A DNA stretch of 64,000 nt from an uncultured Clostridia bacterium (GTDB lineage: Bacteria > Bacillota > Clostridia > TANB77 > CAG-508): positions 124,001-188,000 of the forward strand of contig CAKPRQ010000001.1 of the NCBI GenBank assembly GCA_934182605.1, in the 5' to 3' direction. Position 1 is the stretch's first letter, and each line of letters begins with the position of its first letter. The notes beneath the pieces were generated by a model. The model saw only the letters and a program-made list of their open reading frames with translations, made no database searches and was not told the DNA's origin. This document shows, one piece after another, positions 44,669 to 54,009 of the stretch. The position numbers and the translations under genes were made by a program.

Positions 44669-44697
44669 TTGATTTACATAAATTTTTATGATACAAT
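44669..44697 (+). promoter_or_regulatory. Promoter of cassette 5
   Basis: TTGATT (44669-44674), a 17-bp spacer and TACAAT (44692-44697), about 50 bp before the ATG and 30 bp after repeat R7. Confidence 0.75.
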
Positions 44698-44746
44698 AGT
44701 ACTATCATGGCTTTATGCCAATTAAAAAACACAAGGAGATTTTTCC

Positions 44747-45175
44747 ATGTCTAGCAATTCGATTATGCACAGAATGTCCGAGTTCGAATTCCTTGTTGAG
44801 GAGACTCAGCGTCTTGACAAAGAACTGGGTAAAAGAAGGAAACTTCTTGCTTCTCTTCCCCAAGAGTGCAAACATGAAATCATCATCCATTTTGGTATAG
44901 ATGATTTCCGTCCTGAAAAAAAGAACATCATTTCCGGTTTCCTATACTGTCCCCTTTGTGGGAAAACCAACTTCAAGCTGGCCATTAACCCCAATGGGCA
45001 AAGTTTTGTGCTTTGCAAGAACGTTCCGGTAGACGATGCAAGGCAAAAGTTGAGTGCAATACAACGAATTCTCAAAATGGGCTTGCAAGCATATGGCAAT
45101 AAAAAGTTGCCGGATGTCCTTGAAAAACTAAAAAAATATTACGCTCTTAAACATTACAGGGTAAAAATCCTGTAG
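44747..45175 (+). CDS. 142-residue protein with a CPLC zinc-knuckle-like motif (cassette 5)
   Basis: The first 40 residues are helical and charged (EFEFLVEETQRLDKELGKRR). A beta-type centre follows (GFLYCPLCGKTNF, then QSFVLCKNV), with three Cys that could bind zinc with one further ligand, and then a helical basic C-terminus (LKKYYALKHYRVKIL). GC is about 43% where counted, with CCC, CTG, GGC, CCG codons absent from neighbours. It has its own promoter, an AAGGAGA site and terminator. I do not recognise the family. Nucleic-acid binding is possible but unproven. Confidence 0.7.
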   Translation: MSSNSIMHRMSEFEFLVEETQRLDKELGKRRKLLASLPQECKHEIIIHFGIDDFRPEKKNIISGFLYCPLCGKTNFKLAINPNGQSFVLCKNVPVDDARQKLSAIQRILKMGLQAYGNKKLPDVLEKLKKYYALKHYRVKIL

Positions 45176-45223
45176 TGCGGATTTAACGTGATGCCAATTT
45201 GGCACAGATTTCTAAGTGTTTCC

Positions 45224-45248
45224 AAGCCGGCAAATTTTGCCGGCTTTT
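45224..45248 (+). terminator. Terminator of cassette 5
   Basis: AAGCCGGCAAA-TTTTGCCGGCTTTT, 48 bp after the stop. A smaller hairpin (TGCCAATTTGGCA, 45192-45204) lies between. The terminator sits 4 bp from the RNase R stop and may serve both convergent genes. Confidence 0.9.
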
Positions 45249-45252
45249 GATT

Positions 45253-47223
45253 TTATATTATAGCAAAACTTATTCTTCTTAAAGTTTTATTCGCCTCTAT
45301 TACTTTTACTCTTATCTTCTCTCCTACTTTATATACTACTCTAGTTCTCTCCCCTGTTAGAGTTTTATGTTCATCGTCATATATAAAATACTCATCACCT
45401 AAATTTTCAAAACGTATTAATCCTTCTACAGTATTCTCCAATTCTACATAAATACCAAAATTAGTGACATTTGATATTATTCCTTCGTACTCTTTTCCAA
45501 TTCTACTTTCCATATACTCTGCCATTTTTATGTCTATACTTTCTCTTTCTACTTTTTGAGCAGTCTTTTCTGATTCTGAAGATGTTTTAGCAAATTTTTC
45601 TGCTTGTTTCGCAAATTTTTGCTTTTTATTGTCACTAGCTTCAAAATATTCAGATATAATCCTGTGAATAAATAAGTCCGGATACCTTCTAATTGGTGAT
45701 GTAAAATGACAATAATACTTACTACCAATGCCAAAATGTCCTATATTTTTAGCCTCATATTTCGCTAGTTTTAAAGTTCTTAATACTAAGTTTAAAATAA
45801 CTTTTTCTTCCTCTTTTCCCTTTATTTCTTCTATTAATTTAGAAAATTCTGTTGGATATATTTTATTATCTTTTGAGATTTTAATTCTATAATTAAAATT
45901 ATATAAAAATTTATTCAATTCTCTTACTTTTTCAACATCTGGCTCTTCGTGAACTCTATAAATAAAGGGTACATCTAACCAGAAAAACTTTTCGGCAATA
46001 CTTTCATTTGCAGTAAGCATAAATTGCTCTATAATCTCATTTGCAAATGTAGTTTCATACCTTTTTACATCTACACATTTTCCATTTTCATCTAAGACAA
46101 TTTTACTTTCTGGAATATCTAAATTTAAATATCCATTTTTTAATCTTCGTGTCTTTAATATATGTGCCAATTCTTCCATTAATTTAAAATTTTCTATATA
46201 CTTTTCATATTTCTTACAAACTTTTCTATCTGAATTACTTATAATTTTATAAACGTCTGTATAACTCATTCTTTCTGTTACTTTAATAATTGCTTTATAA
46301 ACATCTGATGAAACTACTCGTCCGTTTTTATCAATTTCCATTGTTACAGATAATGTAAAACGTTCCTCACCTGCATTTAAACTACATATACCATTAGAAA
46401 GTTCAAATGGTAACATAGGTATTACTCTATCTAACATATATATACTTGTACCTCTTAAACGAGCTTCTTTATCTAACTCAGAACCAGATTTAACATAGTA
46501 ACTTACGTCTGCAATATGAACATCTAGAATGTAATTTCCATCTTTATTTTTCTTAACTGAAACTGCATCGTCTAAATCTTTTGCATCTTCACCGTCTATA
46601 GTAAAAATAATATCATTTCTTAAATCAACACGATTAGGAATATCTTTTTTGTCTATTAATTGATTAATACTTCTTGCCTCATCTAAAACAGAAATTGGGA
46701 ATTCGTAAGGTAATTTATATTCCTTAATCAAAGATAGCATATCTACTCCAGCTTCATCTATCCTACCTAAAACTTCTATAACTTTTCCCTCTGCATTTTT
46801 ATCTTTTTCTGGATATTTAGTAAGTTTAACAACAACTTTATCATTATTCTTAGCACCATTAAAATATTTTTTAGGTATGAATATATCTGTACCCAAATTT
46901 TTGTTATCCGGCACTACAAAACCAAAATTTTGACTTTTTTGAAAAAGCCCTACTATAGTATCATTTTTATGTTTAAGAATTTTTACTATTTTACCTTCTA
47001 TACTTTTGCCTTCACTTACCTCATTATCTAATAAAGAAACTAAAACAGTATCTCCATCTAAAGCATTAAGTTTATTATTATCTTTAGATATAAATATATC
47101 AGAATTTAATTTTTCCTTTAAAAATTCGTTTAATTCGACAAAACCATAACCTTTTTCTTTAGATACAAAAGTTCCTTCTAAAAATTGTTCACTATCTTCT
47201 TTTTTAAGTTTATTTCTTTTCAT
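45253..47223 (-). CDS. rnr: Ribonuclease R
   Basis: Processive 3'-5' exoribonuclease of the RNB family. N-terminal cold-shock-like domains (GTFVSKEKGYGFVEL, SQNFGFVVPDN) lead to the RNB core with the four-Asp site FTIDGEDAKDLDDAVSV and then HIADVSYYV. The C-terminal part has HFTSPIRRYPDLFIHRI and an S1 domain (GIISNVTNFGIYVEL). The start is the ATG at 47223 after GGTGGTGA; the TTG at 47238 is too close to that site. At 656 residues it is slightly shorter than usual because it lacks the basic tail. Confidence 0.95.
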   Translation of the reverse strand: MKRNKLKKEDSEQFLEGTFVSKEKGYGFVELNEFLKEKLNSDIFISKDNNKLNALDGDTVLVSLLDNEVSEGKSIEGKIVKILKHKNDTIVGLFQKSQNFGFVVPDNKNLGTDIFIPKKYFNGAKNNDKVVVKLTKYPEKDKNAEGKVIEVLGRIDEAGVDMLSLIKEYKLPYEFPISVLDEARSINQLIDKKDIPNRVDLRNDIIFTIDGEDAKDLDDAVSVKKNKDGNYILDVHIADVSYYVKSGSELDKEARLRGTSIYMLDRVIPMLPFELSNGICSLNAGEERFTLSVTMEIDKNGRVVSSDVYKAIIKVTERMSYTDVYKIISNSDRKVCKKYEKYIENFKLMEELAHILKTRRLKNGYLNLDIPESKIVLDENGKCVDVKRYETTFANEIIEQFMLTANESIAEKFFWLDVPFIYRVHEEPDVEKVRELNKFLYNFNYRIKISKDNKIYPTEFSKLIEEIKGKEEEKVILNLVLRTLKLAKYEAKNIGHFGIGSKYYCHFTSPIRRYPDLFIHRIISEYFEASDNKKQKFAKQAEKFAKTSSESEKTAQKVERESIDIKMAEYMESRIGKEYEGIISNVTNFGIYVELENTVEGLIRFENLGDEYFIYDDEHKTLTGERTRVVYKVGEKIRVKVIEANKTLRRISFAII

Positions 47224-47319
47224 ATATTTCACCACCAATTATTACTAAAAATTTCTATTAAATACATATAATATTATAACAGATATTATAATACTTATGC
47301 AAGTACCATATTACCACAT

Positions 47320-47392
47320 GGTGACACAATCCGGGTCTTGACTCGCAAATAGCTATATATCAAGGTTTAGATAAATACCTGCCGAGTTGTTA
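47320..47392. repeat. Half copy R8 of the MITE-like repeat
   Basis: On the minus strand it reads GTAACAACTCGGCAGG, the arm TTGATATATAGCTATTT and the loop GACCCGGATTGTGTCACC, then ends at the loop; the second arm is absent. The terminal repeat is of the GTAACAACTC type shared with R2. It sits between rnr and the atp terminator. Confidence 0.85.
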
Positions 47393-47417
47393 CTTGGCAA
47401 TTTAGTAACAATAAAAA

Positions 47418-47442
47418 GAGTTAAAATCATAATTTTTAACTC
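47418..47442 (-). terminator. Terminator of the atp operon
   Basis: GAGTTAAAAATTATGATTTTAACTC on the minus strand (one mismatched pair) followed by TTTTTATT, 11 bp after the atpC stop at 47453. Confidence 0.88.
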
Positions 47443-47452
47443 CTTTCATTTT

Positions 47453-47872
47453 CTAATTTCTATTATTCATTGTTCCAGCAGTTTTAATTCTTGCATTATA
47501 ACGTCTAATAGAAGCTTGTAATTCTGCCTTCATACCTAAATCATTTTTAGGATCACTTAATTCTTCTTCTGCTCTTTTTACCTTATTAAGATTCATATCA
47601 ACATCTATTTCGTCGTTCCATAAAGCATCATCAACAATCACAGTTACTTTATTCGTAGTAATTTCAATAAATCCTTCTGTAATAAAAGCAAGCTTGCACT
47701 CTTTTTCGCATTCAATTTTTAAAGTACAATCTCTATTCGCAACTAACATTGGAATATGATCTGCCATTACTCCCATTTGTCCGTTTTCTGTTTCAAATAC
47801 AATACTTAGTACTTCACCAACAAAAAATTTTCTCATTGGAGTAACTACTTCCAATTTAAATAATTTTGCCAT
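47453..47872 (-). CDS. atpC: ATP synthase epsilon subunit
   Basis: Rotor subunit that couples and regulates the F1 motor. A 139-residue protein with the N-terminal beta sandwich (FKLEVVTPMRKFFVGEV, ENGQMGVMADHIPMLV, FITEGFIEITTNKVTVIVDDA) and the C-terminal helical hairpin. Last gene of atpBEFHAGDC, 24 bp after atpD. Confidence 0.95.
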   Translation of the reverse strand: MAKLFKLEVVTPMRKFFVGEVLSIVFETENGQMGVMADHIPMLVANRDCTLKIECEKECKLAFITEGFIEITTNKVTVIVDDALWNDEIDVDMNLNKVKRAEEELSDPKNDLGMKAELQASIRRYNARIKTAGTMNNRN

Positions 47873-47896
47873 ATAATCTCATTCCTTTCTTGAGAC

Positions 47897-49285
47897 TTAT
47901 TTCATATTTTCAGCATTTTTTATAACATCATCTATAGTTCCCATCATATAGAAGGCTGCTTCTGGATAATCATCCATATTACCAGAAATTATTTCTTTAA
48001 ATCCTCTTATTGTTTCTTTTACAGGAACATATTTACCTGGTCTACCTGTAAATTGTTCTGCTACAAAGAATGGTTGTGATAAGAATTTTTGGATTTTTCT
48101 TGCTCTAAATACTACTTGTTTATCTTCTTCAGATAATTCATCCATACCTAATATAGCAATTATATCTTGTAATTCTTTATATCTTTGTAACATTTCTTGA
48201 ACCTTTCTAGCTGTTTCATAATGTTCTTTACCTACAATACGTGGGTCTAATATTCTTGAAGATGATTCTAACGGATCTACAGCTGGATAAATACCTAATT
48301 CTGATATTGATCTTGATAATGCTGTTATAGCGTCTAAGTGTGCGAATGTTGTTGCTGGTGCTGGGTCAGTATAGTCATCAGCTGGTACATATACGGCTTG
48401 AATTGATGTGATTGAACCTTTTCTAGTAGATGCAATTCTTTCTTGTAAAGCTCCTACGTCTGTTCCTAATGTTGGTTGATAACCTACGGCAGATGGTATT
48501 CTTCCTAATAATGCTGATACTTCTGAACCCGCTTGTATAAAACGGAATATATTATCAACAAAGAATAATACATCTTGGTTTTTAACATCTCTAAAGTATT
48601 CTGCCATTGTTAATCCTGTTAATGCTACTCTCATTCTTGCTCCAGGTGGTTCGTTCATTTGTCCAAATACTAAAGCTGTTTTATCTATAACTCCTGATTC
48701 TCTCATTTCTTGAATTAAGTCATTACCTTCTCTTGAACGTTCACCAACACCTGTAAATACAGAATATCCACCATGTTGAGTAGCTATACTACTTATTAAT
48801 TCTTGAATTAATACTGTTTTTCCTACACCTGCTCCACCAAATAGACCTACTTTACCACCTTTTGCATAAGGTGCTAATAAATCTATAACTTTTATACCAG
48901 TTTCAAACATTTCTGCAACAGGTTTTTGGTCTACTAAAGATGGGGCTGCTCTATGTATTTCCCACTTTTCTTTAGCTTTAACTGGCTCACCTTCATCTAT
49001 TGTATCTCCTAATACGTTGAAAACTCTACCTAATACTTCATTTCCAACAGGAGTTTTTATTGAAGTTCCAGTATCTATAGCTTTCATTCCTCTTTTTAAA
49101 CCTTCTGTAGCTGCCATAGATACACATCTTACAGTGTCTCCACCTAAGTGTTGCATAACTTCAGCTACAATATTTTTATCTCCTACAGGAATGTTTATTG
49201 CATTATATAAATTTGGCAAATTATCTTTACTAAATTTTATATCTAATACTGCTCCAATAACTTGAGTTATTTTACCTTCATTCAC
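47897..49285 (-). CDS. atpD: ATP synthase beta subunit
   Basis: Catalytic F1 subunit. Walker A is GGAGVGKT, the catalytic segment is GERSREGNDL, and Walker B is VLFFVDNIFRFIQAGSEVSALLGR; ALSRSISELGIYPAVDPLESSSR follows. The start chosen is the GTG at 49285, nine bases after GAAAGGAT, giving NEGKITQVIGAVLDI at the N-terminus, which is the normal one. A longer frame from 49333 overlaps the end of atpG and is rejected. Length 462 residues. Confidence 0.97.
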   Translation of the reverse strand: MNEGKITQVIGAVLDIKFSKDNLPNLYNAINIPVGDKNIVAEVMQHLGGDTVRCVSMAATEGLKRGMKAIDTGTSIKTPVGNEVLGRVFNVLGDTIDEGEPVKAKEKWEIHRAAPSLVDQKPVAEMFETGIKVIDLLAPYAKGGKVGLFGGAGVGKTVLIQELISSIATQHGGYSVFTGVGERSREGNDLIQEMRESGVIDKTALVFGQMNEPPGARMRVALTGLTMAEYFRDVKNQDVLFFVDNIFRFIQAGSEVSALLGRIPSAVGYQPTLGTDVGALQERIASTRKGSITSIQAVYVPADDYTDPAPATTFAHLDAITALSRSISELGIYPAVDPLESSSRILDPRIVGKEHYETARKVQEMLQRYKELQDIIAILGMDELSEEDKQVVFRARKIQKFLSQPFFVAEQFTGRPGKYVPVKETIRGFKEIISGNMDDYPEAAFYMMGTIDDVIKNAENMK

Positions 49286-49313
49286 TATAAAACTATCCTT
49301 TCTATAATTTATT

Positions 49314-50174
49314 TTACACATTTGTTGCGCCACTTATAATTTCTGTAATTTCTTGTGTAATAGCTGCTTGTCTTGCTCTGTTATAATTTAAAGTTAATTT
49401 TGATACCATTTTTTCTGCATTTGATGTTGCATTGTCCATAGCATTCATTCTTGAAAAGTTTTCACTTACAAATGCTTCAACCATTCCACCATATATAATA
49501 CCTTTTACATATTTTCTTGTTAATACATCAAATACTATTTCTGGTGATGGCTCTATTTCTAATTCGCTATAATCCTTTCCTGAACTATTTTCAAAGTCTT
49601 TTTTCTCCAAAGGCAACAATTTTATTGAATGTGGTTTAAGATTCATTGCTGATTCCATTTCTGTGTAAATTAATTCCACTTCATCTATCTGTCCTTCTTT
49701 AAATAATTTTATTATATTCCTTGAAATTTTACGTGCTACCTTTACATTTACATCATATGCCTCAAATCCTACATTTTCATTTACATTATATCCATTTCTA
49801 ATTAAGAAATTTTTAATTGTATTACCTATTGGAAAAACTATATCATTTTCTTTATCTACTAGTTTTGTAACAAATTTTATAACATTTATATTATATCCAC
49901 CTGTTAAGCCACTATCTGATGAAAATACTATGTATGCCTTTTTTCTATTAGGTTTATCTAATCTTTTATTAAAATATTCTATTTCCATATCCGGTACACG
50001 TTTTAATATTTCTGTCATAGTTTCTTGGATTTGCTTGAAAAATGGTAATGTTATTTCATGCATTTCACGTGCTTTTTTTAATTTAACAGCAGCAATTAAT
50101 TTCATTGCTTTTGTTATTTTTTTAGTTTCATTTACTCCTTTAATATGGAGCTTTATCTCACGGGGATTAGCCAA
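49314..50174 (-). CDS. atpG: ATP synthase gamma subunit
   Basis: Central stalk of F1. The N-terminus ANPREIKLHIKGVNETKKITKAMKLIA and C-terminus NAMDNATSNAEKMVSKLTLNYNRARQAAITQEI are the two conserved long helices. It starts at a TTG after ACGGAGTGA. Length 286 residues is normal. Confidence 0.96.
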   Translation of the reverse strand: MANPREIKLHIKGVNETKKITKAMKLIAAVKLKKAREMHEITLPFFKQIQETMTEILKRVPDMEIEYFNKRLDKPNRKKAYIVFSSDSGLTGGYNINVIKFVTKLVDKENDIVFPIGNTIKNFLIRNGYNVNENVGFEAYDVNVKVARKISRNIIKLFKEGQIDEVELIYTEMESAMNLKPHSIKLLPLEKKDFENSSGKDYSELEIEPSPEIVFDVLTRKYVKGIIYGGMVEAFVSENFSRMNAMDNATSNAEKMVSKLTLNYNRARQAAITQEITEIISGATNV

Positions 50175-50204
50175 TTTAATTCACTCCGTTTCCTATAATT
50201 TCAA

Positions 50205-51716
50205 TTAAAGATTAAAAAATGCAAGATAATCTTCAATCGCAGCTTTTAATTTATCAGCCAATTCTGGTTTTAATTCTCTTTTTAATTTTATTTCTTGTAA
50301 AATTTCTGGACGTTTATCTTCCATAAATTGGATTAAAGCCTCATTAAATTCTTTTACTTTTTTAGTTTCTATGTTTGCTAAATATCCATTTACTAAAGCG
50401 TATAAGATTACTACTTGTTTTTCCATAGATAGGGTGTTATATTGTGGTTGTTTTAAAGTTTCTAATGACCTTTCACCTTGTACTAATTTATCTAATGTTG
50501 CTTTATCAAGATCTGAACCGAATTGTGAGAATGCTGCTAATTCTCTATATTGTGCTAAGTCTAGTCTTAATGTTCCTGATAATTTTTTAATAGCTTTAGT
50601 TTGAGCTGCACCACCTACACGAGATACAGATAAACCTGCATTTACAGCTGGTCTTTGTCCACCAAAGAACAATTCGCTCTCTAAATAAATTTGACCATCT
50701 GTTATAGATATAACGTTTGTTGGTATATATGCAGATACGTCTCCTGCTAATGTTTCTATTATTGGTAATGCTGTTATAGAACCGCCACCATGCTCTTTAT
50801 TTAATTTTGCAGCACGTTCTAATAATCTTGAGTGTAAATAGAATACATCTCCTGGGTACGCTTCACGTCCTGGTGGACGTCTTAATAATAGAGACATTGC
50901 TCTATAACTTTGGGCATGTTTAGATAAATCATCGTAAACAATTAATACATCTTTATGTTTTTCATACATAAAATATTCTGCAATAGCACAACCTGCATAA
51001 GGTGCTAAATATTGAACTGGAGCCATATCGCTTGCTGTAGATGATACTACTACAGTATAATCTAACGCGCCATTTCTTTTTAATGTTTCTATAGTACCTG
51101 CAACAGAAGATGCCTTTTGTCCTATTGCTACATATATACAAATTATATCTTCATTTTTTTGATTAATTATTGTATCTATTGCTATAGCAGTTTTTCCAGT
51201 TTGTCTATCACCAATTATTAATTCTCTTTGTCCTCTTCCAATTGGAACCATTGCATCTATTGCTAATATACCTGTTTGTAACGGTGTATTAACAGATTCC
51301 CTCATAATAACACCTGGTGCTGGATATTCAACGTCTCTATAGCTTTCTACTCTATATGGTTCTTTACCATCTAATGGTTGACCTAATGGATTTATAACTC
51401 TTCCTATTACTTCCTCACTTACACCAATACTTACAGATCTACCTGTTCTTTTAGCTACAGTTCCTTCTTTAATTTGAGTTTCACCACCGAGTAAAACACA
51501 ACCTACAGATTCTTCTTCTAAGTTTAATGCCATTCCATAAATATCATTTCCAAAATCTATAAGTTCACCTAACATACAATTTTCAAGTCCGTAAATTTTT
51601 GCAATTCCGTCACTTGCTTGTATAACATAACCAACTTCATCTACTTTCATTTGGTTGTCATAATCATTAATTTTCTTTTTAATTATGTCACTAATTTCTT
51701 CTGGTTTAATTAACAC
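50205..51716 (-). CDS. atpA: ATP synthase alpha subunit
   Basis: Non-catalytic nucleotide-binding F1 subunit of 503 residues. Shows MLGELIDFGNDIYGMALNLEE, Walker A GDRQTGKTA, and ALPIIETLAGDVSAYIPTNVISITDGQIYLE. It begins at a GTG after AAGGAGGAG. The C-terminal helical domain is complete. Confidence 0.97.
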   Translation of the reverse strand: MLIKPEEISDIIKKKINDYDNQMKVDEVGYVIQASDGIAKIYGLENCMLGELIDFGNDIYGMALNLEEESVGCVLLGGETQIKEGTVAKRTGRSVSIGVSEEVIGRVINPLGQPLDGKEPYRVESYRDVEYPAPGVIMRESVNTPLQTGILAIDAMVPIGRGQRELIIGDRQTGKTAIAIDTIINQKNEDIICIYVAIGQKASSVAGTIETLKRNGALDYTVVVSSTASDMAPVQYLAPYAGCAIAEYFMYEKHKDVLIVYDDLSKHAQSYRAMSLLLRRPPGREAYPGDVFYLHSRLLERAAKLNKEHGGGSITALPIIETLAGDVSAYIPTNVISITDGQIYLESELFFGGQRPAVNAGLSVSRVGGAAQTKAIKKLSGTLRLDLAQYRELAAFSQFGSDLDKATLDKLVQGERSLETLKQPQYNTLSMEKQVVILYALVNGYLANIETKKVKEFNEALIQFMEDKRPEILQEIKLKRELKPELADKLKAAIEDYLAFFNL

Positions 51717-51740
51717 TAATTTCTCCTCCTTTATAGGATA

Positions 51741-52256
51741 TTAAAATATTTGGTCTAATTGTCTCTTAATACTAGCATCATATACTGTATTACCTACAAC
51801 AACTTTTATGCCACCTAATATTTTCTCATTAATTTCAATACTATATTTTACTGTACTTACTTTATAAATATCTTTGAATTTTTGTATAATTTTATCAATT
51901 TGATTATCATCAATTTCACTTGATACTATTATTTTTATAAATAATTCATTTTTTGAATTACGCATCATTTTTTCATATTCTAATAACATTCTTTCTATTA
52001 GATTCACTCTTTTTTCTTTAACAAGTAATTTTAAAAAATTTGATAAAAGGTTATTTTCTTTACCTACTATTTCATCTATAACTTCAAATTTCACCCCTTC
52101 TTCTATACGAGGATCTTTTAAAATCTTTTTTAAATTACTATTGTCATTAGATATTTTTACAAATTTTTGTAAGTCTTTTTCTATTTGAGTTCTATCAAGA
52201 GAATTATTTGTTGAATAATATAATGCTTCAACATAATTATTTACAACATTTGCCAT
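51741..52256 (-). CDS. atpH: ATP synthase delta subunit
   Basis: Peripheral stalk protein joining F1 and F0, 171 residues. The N-terminal helical bundle and the C-terminal signature SIEINEKILGGIKVVVGNTVYDASIKRQL are present. GGTGGT precedes the start. Overlaps neither atpF nor atpA. Confidence 0.93.
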   Translation of the reverse strand: MANVVNNYVEALYYSTNNSLDRTQIEKDLQKFVKISNDNSNLKKILKDPRIEEGVKFEVIDEIVGKENNLLSNFLKLLVKEKRVNLIERMLLEYEKMMRNSKNELFIKIIVSSEIDDNQIDKIIQKFKDIYKVSTVKYSIEINEKILGGIKVVVGNTVYDASIKRQLDQIF

Positions 52257-52278
52257 TATACCACCGACTTTCTTTATA

Positions 52279-52761
52279 TTACTTATTTTCTATAAAATTA
52301 GAAATAAGTTTTCTGTTAGTTTTATTATCTATATTTTGTTTTAATACTTTTTCTGTTGCTGTTAAAACTAAATCAGACATTTCATCTTTTAATTTTGCAA
52401 TAACTTGTTGTTTTTCAACTTCTAATTCATTTTTAGTATTTTGTATAATCATATCAGCTTCTTTTTTGGCATTTGCTATAATAGTTTCATATGCTTTATC
52501 AGCCATTTTTTTATAATCATCAAGTATTACTTGACCTTCTTGTTTTGCCTCTCTTAATTTTTGGTCATACTCGACTTTCATTTCTTCCACTTTTTGTTTT
52601 GCTTCTTCAGCCATTTTTAAAGCATCTTCAATCTTTTTTGTACGATTATCCATATGCTTAGTTATTGGCTTGAACAAAACTTTTTTTAATATCAAATATA
52701 GAACAATAATATTTATAAATGTAAATATTACAGTTGCAAAAAACTCTTGATCAAATTCCAT
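52279..52761 (-). CDS. atpF: ATP synthase b subunit
   Basis: Peripheral stalk subunit, 160 residues: an N-terminal membrane helix (TVIFTFINIIVLYLILKKVLF) followed by a long charged helix (KMAEEAKQKVEEMKVEYDQKLREAK). Start after TTGGAG. It is separated from atpE by 123 bp holding a stem-loop. Confidence 0.95.
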   Translation of the reverse strand: MEFDQEFFATVIFTFINIIVLYLILKKVLFKPITKHMDNRTKKIEDALKMAEEAKQKVEEMKVEYDQKLREAKQEGQVILDDYKKMADKAYETIIANAKKEADMIIQNTKNELEVEKQQVIAKLKDEMSDLVLTATEKVLKQNIDNKTNRKLISNFIENK

Positions 52762-52827
52762 TTTTTTACTCCAATCTATATCTTAAATTGTTCTTTTTTT
52801 ACATTCATTCTAAATAATGTAAAAAAT

Positions 52828-52872
52828 GCGGACTATAAAAACACTTTTATATGTTAATTTTTTATTGTCCGC
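52828..52872 (-). promoter_or_regulatory. Terminator-like stem-loop inside the atp operon, between atpE and atpF
   Basis: Minus strand: GCGGACAATAAAAA pairs with TTTTTATAGTCCGC around an AT-rich loop, followed by ATTTTTT. This is the form of a rho-independent terminator. Partial termination or 3'-end protection here would raise atpE transcript over downstream genes, which fits the high copy number of the c subunit. Confidence 0.75.
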
Positions 52873-52884
52873 TTTTGTTTAAAT

Positions 52885-53106
52885 TTATGCATTTCCTAAT
52901 ATCATTAAGGCAATAGCTAAACCATAAATTGCTGTTGCTTCTGCAAGAGCACAACCTAATAATAACATTGTTCTTATTTTTCCTGCTGCTTCTGGTTGTC
53001 TTGCAACTGATTCTGTTGCTTTTCCAGTTGCCATACCGATTGAAATTCCAGCACCTAAACCTGTAAATACTGCTATAGCTGCTGCTAAAAATACCATTCC
53101 TTCCAT
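52885..53106 (-). CDS. atpE: ATP synthase c subunit
   Basis: A two-helix rotor-ring proteolipid, 73 residues. The loop is ARQPEAAGKI and the ion carboxylate is Glu56 in LAEATAIYG. Gln37, Glu56, Thr58 and Tyr61 match the sites of sodium-type rings such as Ilyobacter tartaricus. The Ser that normally follows the Glu is Ala57, however, so ion specificity is open. AAAGGTGGTG precedes the start. Confidence 0.95.
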   Translation of the reverse strand: MEGMVFLAAAIAVFTGLGAGISIGMATGKATESVARQPEAAGKIRTMLLLGCALAEATAIYGLAIALMILGNA

Positions 53107-53129
53107 TGTTACACCACCTTTAAAATAAT

Positions 53130-53822
53130 TTATTCATCTTCTTTGTCTTCTACTTCTTCTGATATGTACAAGCAAGTTAGTAATACGAAAACAAATGCCT
53201 GTAACAAGCCATCAAATAAATCGAAGTATAAACAAGCTATACTTGGTAACACTACTGGAACTGCATGTATAATCATTTCCATTAAAACATATGCTCCTAA
53301 TATGTTACCATAAAGTCTCATGCTTAAAGATAATGGTTTTATAAAAAACTCCAATACATTAAATGGAAATAAAAAGAATACTGGTTGAAATAAACTTTTT
53401 ATAAATCCTATTACCCCTTTCTTTTGAATACCTGCGCCGATTACAACAAGGATAGTCATAACTGCTAATGCTACTGGTATAGCTAATCCTCTTGTTGTTG
53501 GGGCTACTAATCCTCCAGTTAAGCCAGACATAAATAGAGCGCCTAATGTATTAGATATTGCTAAGAACAACGCTATTGTGCCTATATATGGTACAAACTT
53601 TTTAGCTGCATGTCCCATTATATCTTCTGCAAAATTTGTTAACGACTCTACAACTATTTCTGCTGTATTTTGTAACCCTACTGGCACTAACTTTAATTTC
53701 CTAGTTGAAATTAAAGCCCAAGCAATTATTACTGCCATACCTATCCAAGACATTACGACAACATTGGTAATTGGAATATCTAAAAACGGTATATTCCACA
53801 TCACTCTAATTCCATCATCCAT
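53130..53822 (-). CDS. atpB: ATP synthase a subunit
   Basis: F0 stator membrane protein forming the ion half-channels. The conserved region SLSMRLYGNILGAYVLMEMI, with the essential Arg, is present, as is the C-terminal LLQAFVFVLLTCLYISEEV. About five membrane helices. The start is set at the ATG at 53822 (MDDGIRVMW) since GGAGAG is spaced properly for it; earlier in-frame codons lie inside the operon promoter. Length 230 residues. First gene of the operon; no atpI is seen. Confidence 0.94.
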   Translation of the reverse strand: MDDGIRVMWNIPFLDIPITNVVVMSWIGMAVIIAWALISTRKLKLVPVGLQNTAEIVVESLTNFAEDIMGHAAKKFVPYIGTIALFLAISNTLGALFMSGLTGGLVAPTTRGLAIPVALAVMTILVVIGAGIQKKGVIGFIKSLFQPVFFLFPFNVLEFFIKPLSLSMRLYGNILGAYVLMEMIIHAVPVVLPSIACLYFDLFDGLLQAFVFVLLTCLYISEEVEDKEDE

Positions 53823-53868
53823 TGCCATCTCTCCGTTATACATTTTATTGGTTTGACCCAACACTATT

Positions 53869-53897
53869 ATTATAAAGTAATTTCTAGATTTTGTCAA
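53869..53897 (-). promoter_or_regulatory. Consensus promoter of the atp operon
   Basis: TTGACA (53897-53892), exactly 17 bp, TATAAT (53874-53869) on the minus strand, leaving a leader of about 40 bp before atpB. This accounts for the whole eight-gene run. The 170 bp upstream, to the cassette 6 terminator, hold nothing else I can identify. Confidence 0.9.
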
Positions 53898-54009
53898 TTA
53901 TTTTTGGAAAATTTGTATTTTTTAAAAATATTTTTTATTTCATATTTGTTTTATTTTAAATTCTATATATTGCACTTTTTCAATATAATTTGTATTAAAA
54001 AACATTATT

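Noticed and set aside
49286..49333. N-terminal extension of atpD
   Set aside because: Overlaps the end of atpG and precedes the ribosome site; homologues begin near the GTG at 49285.
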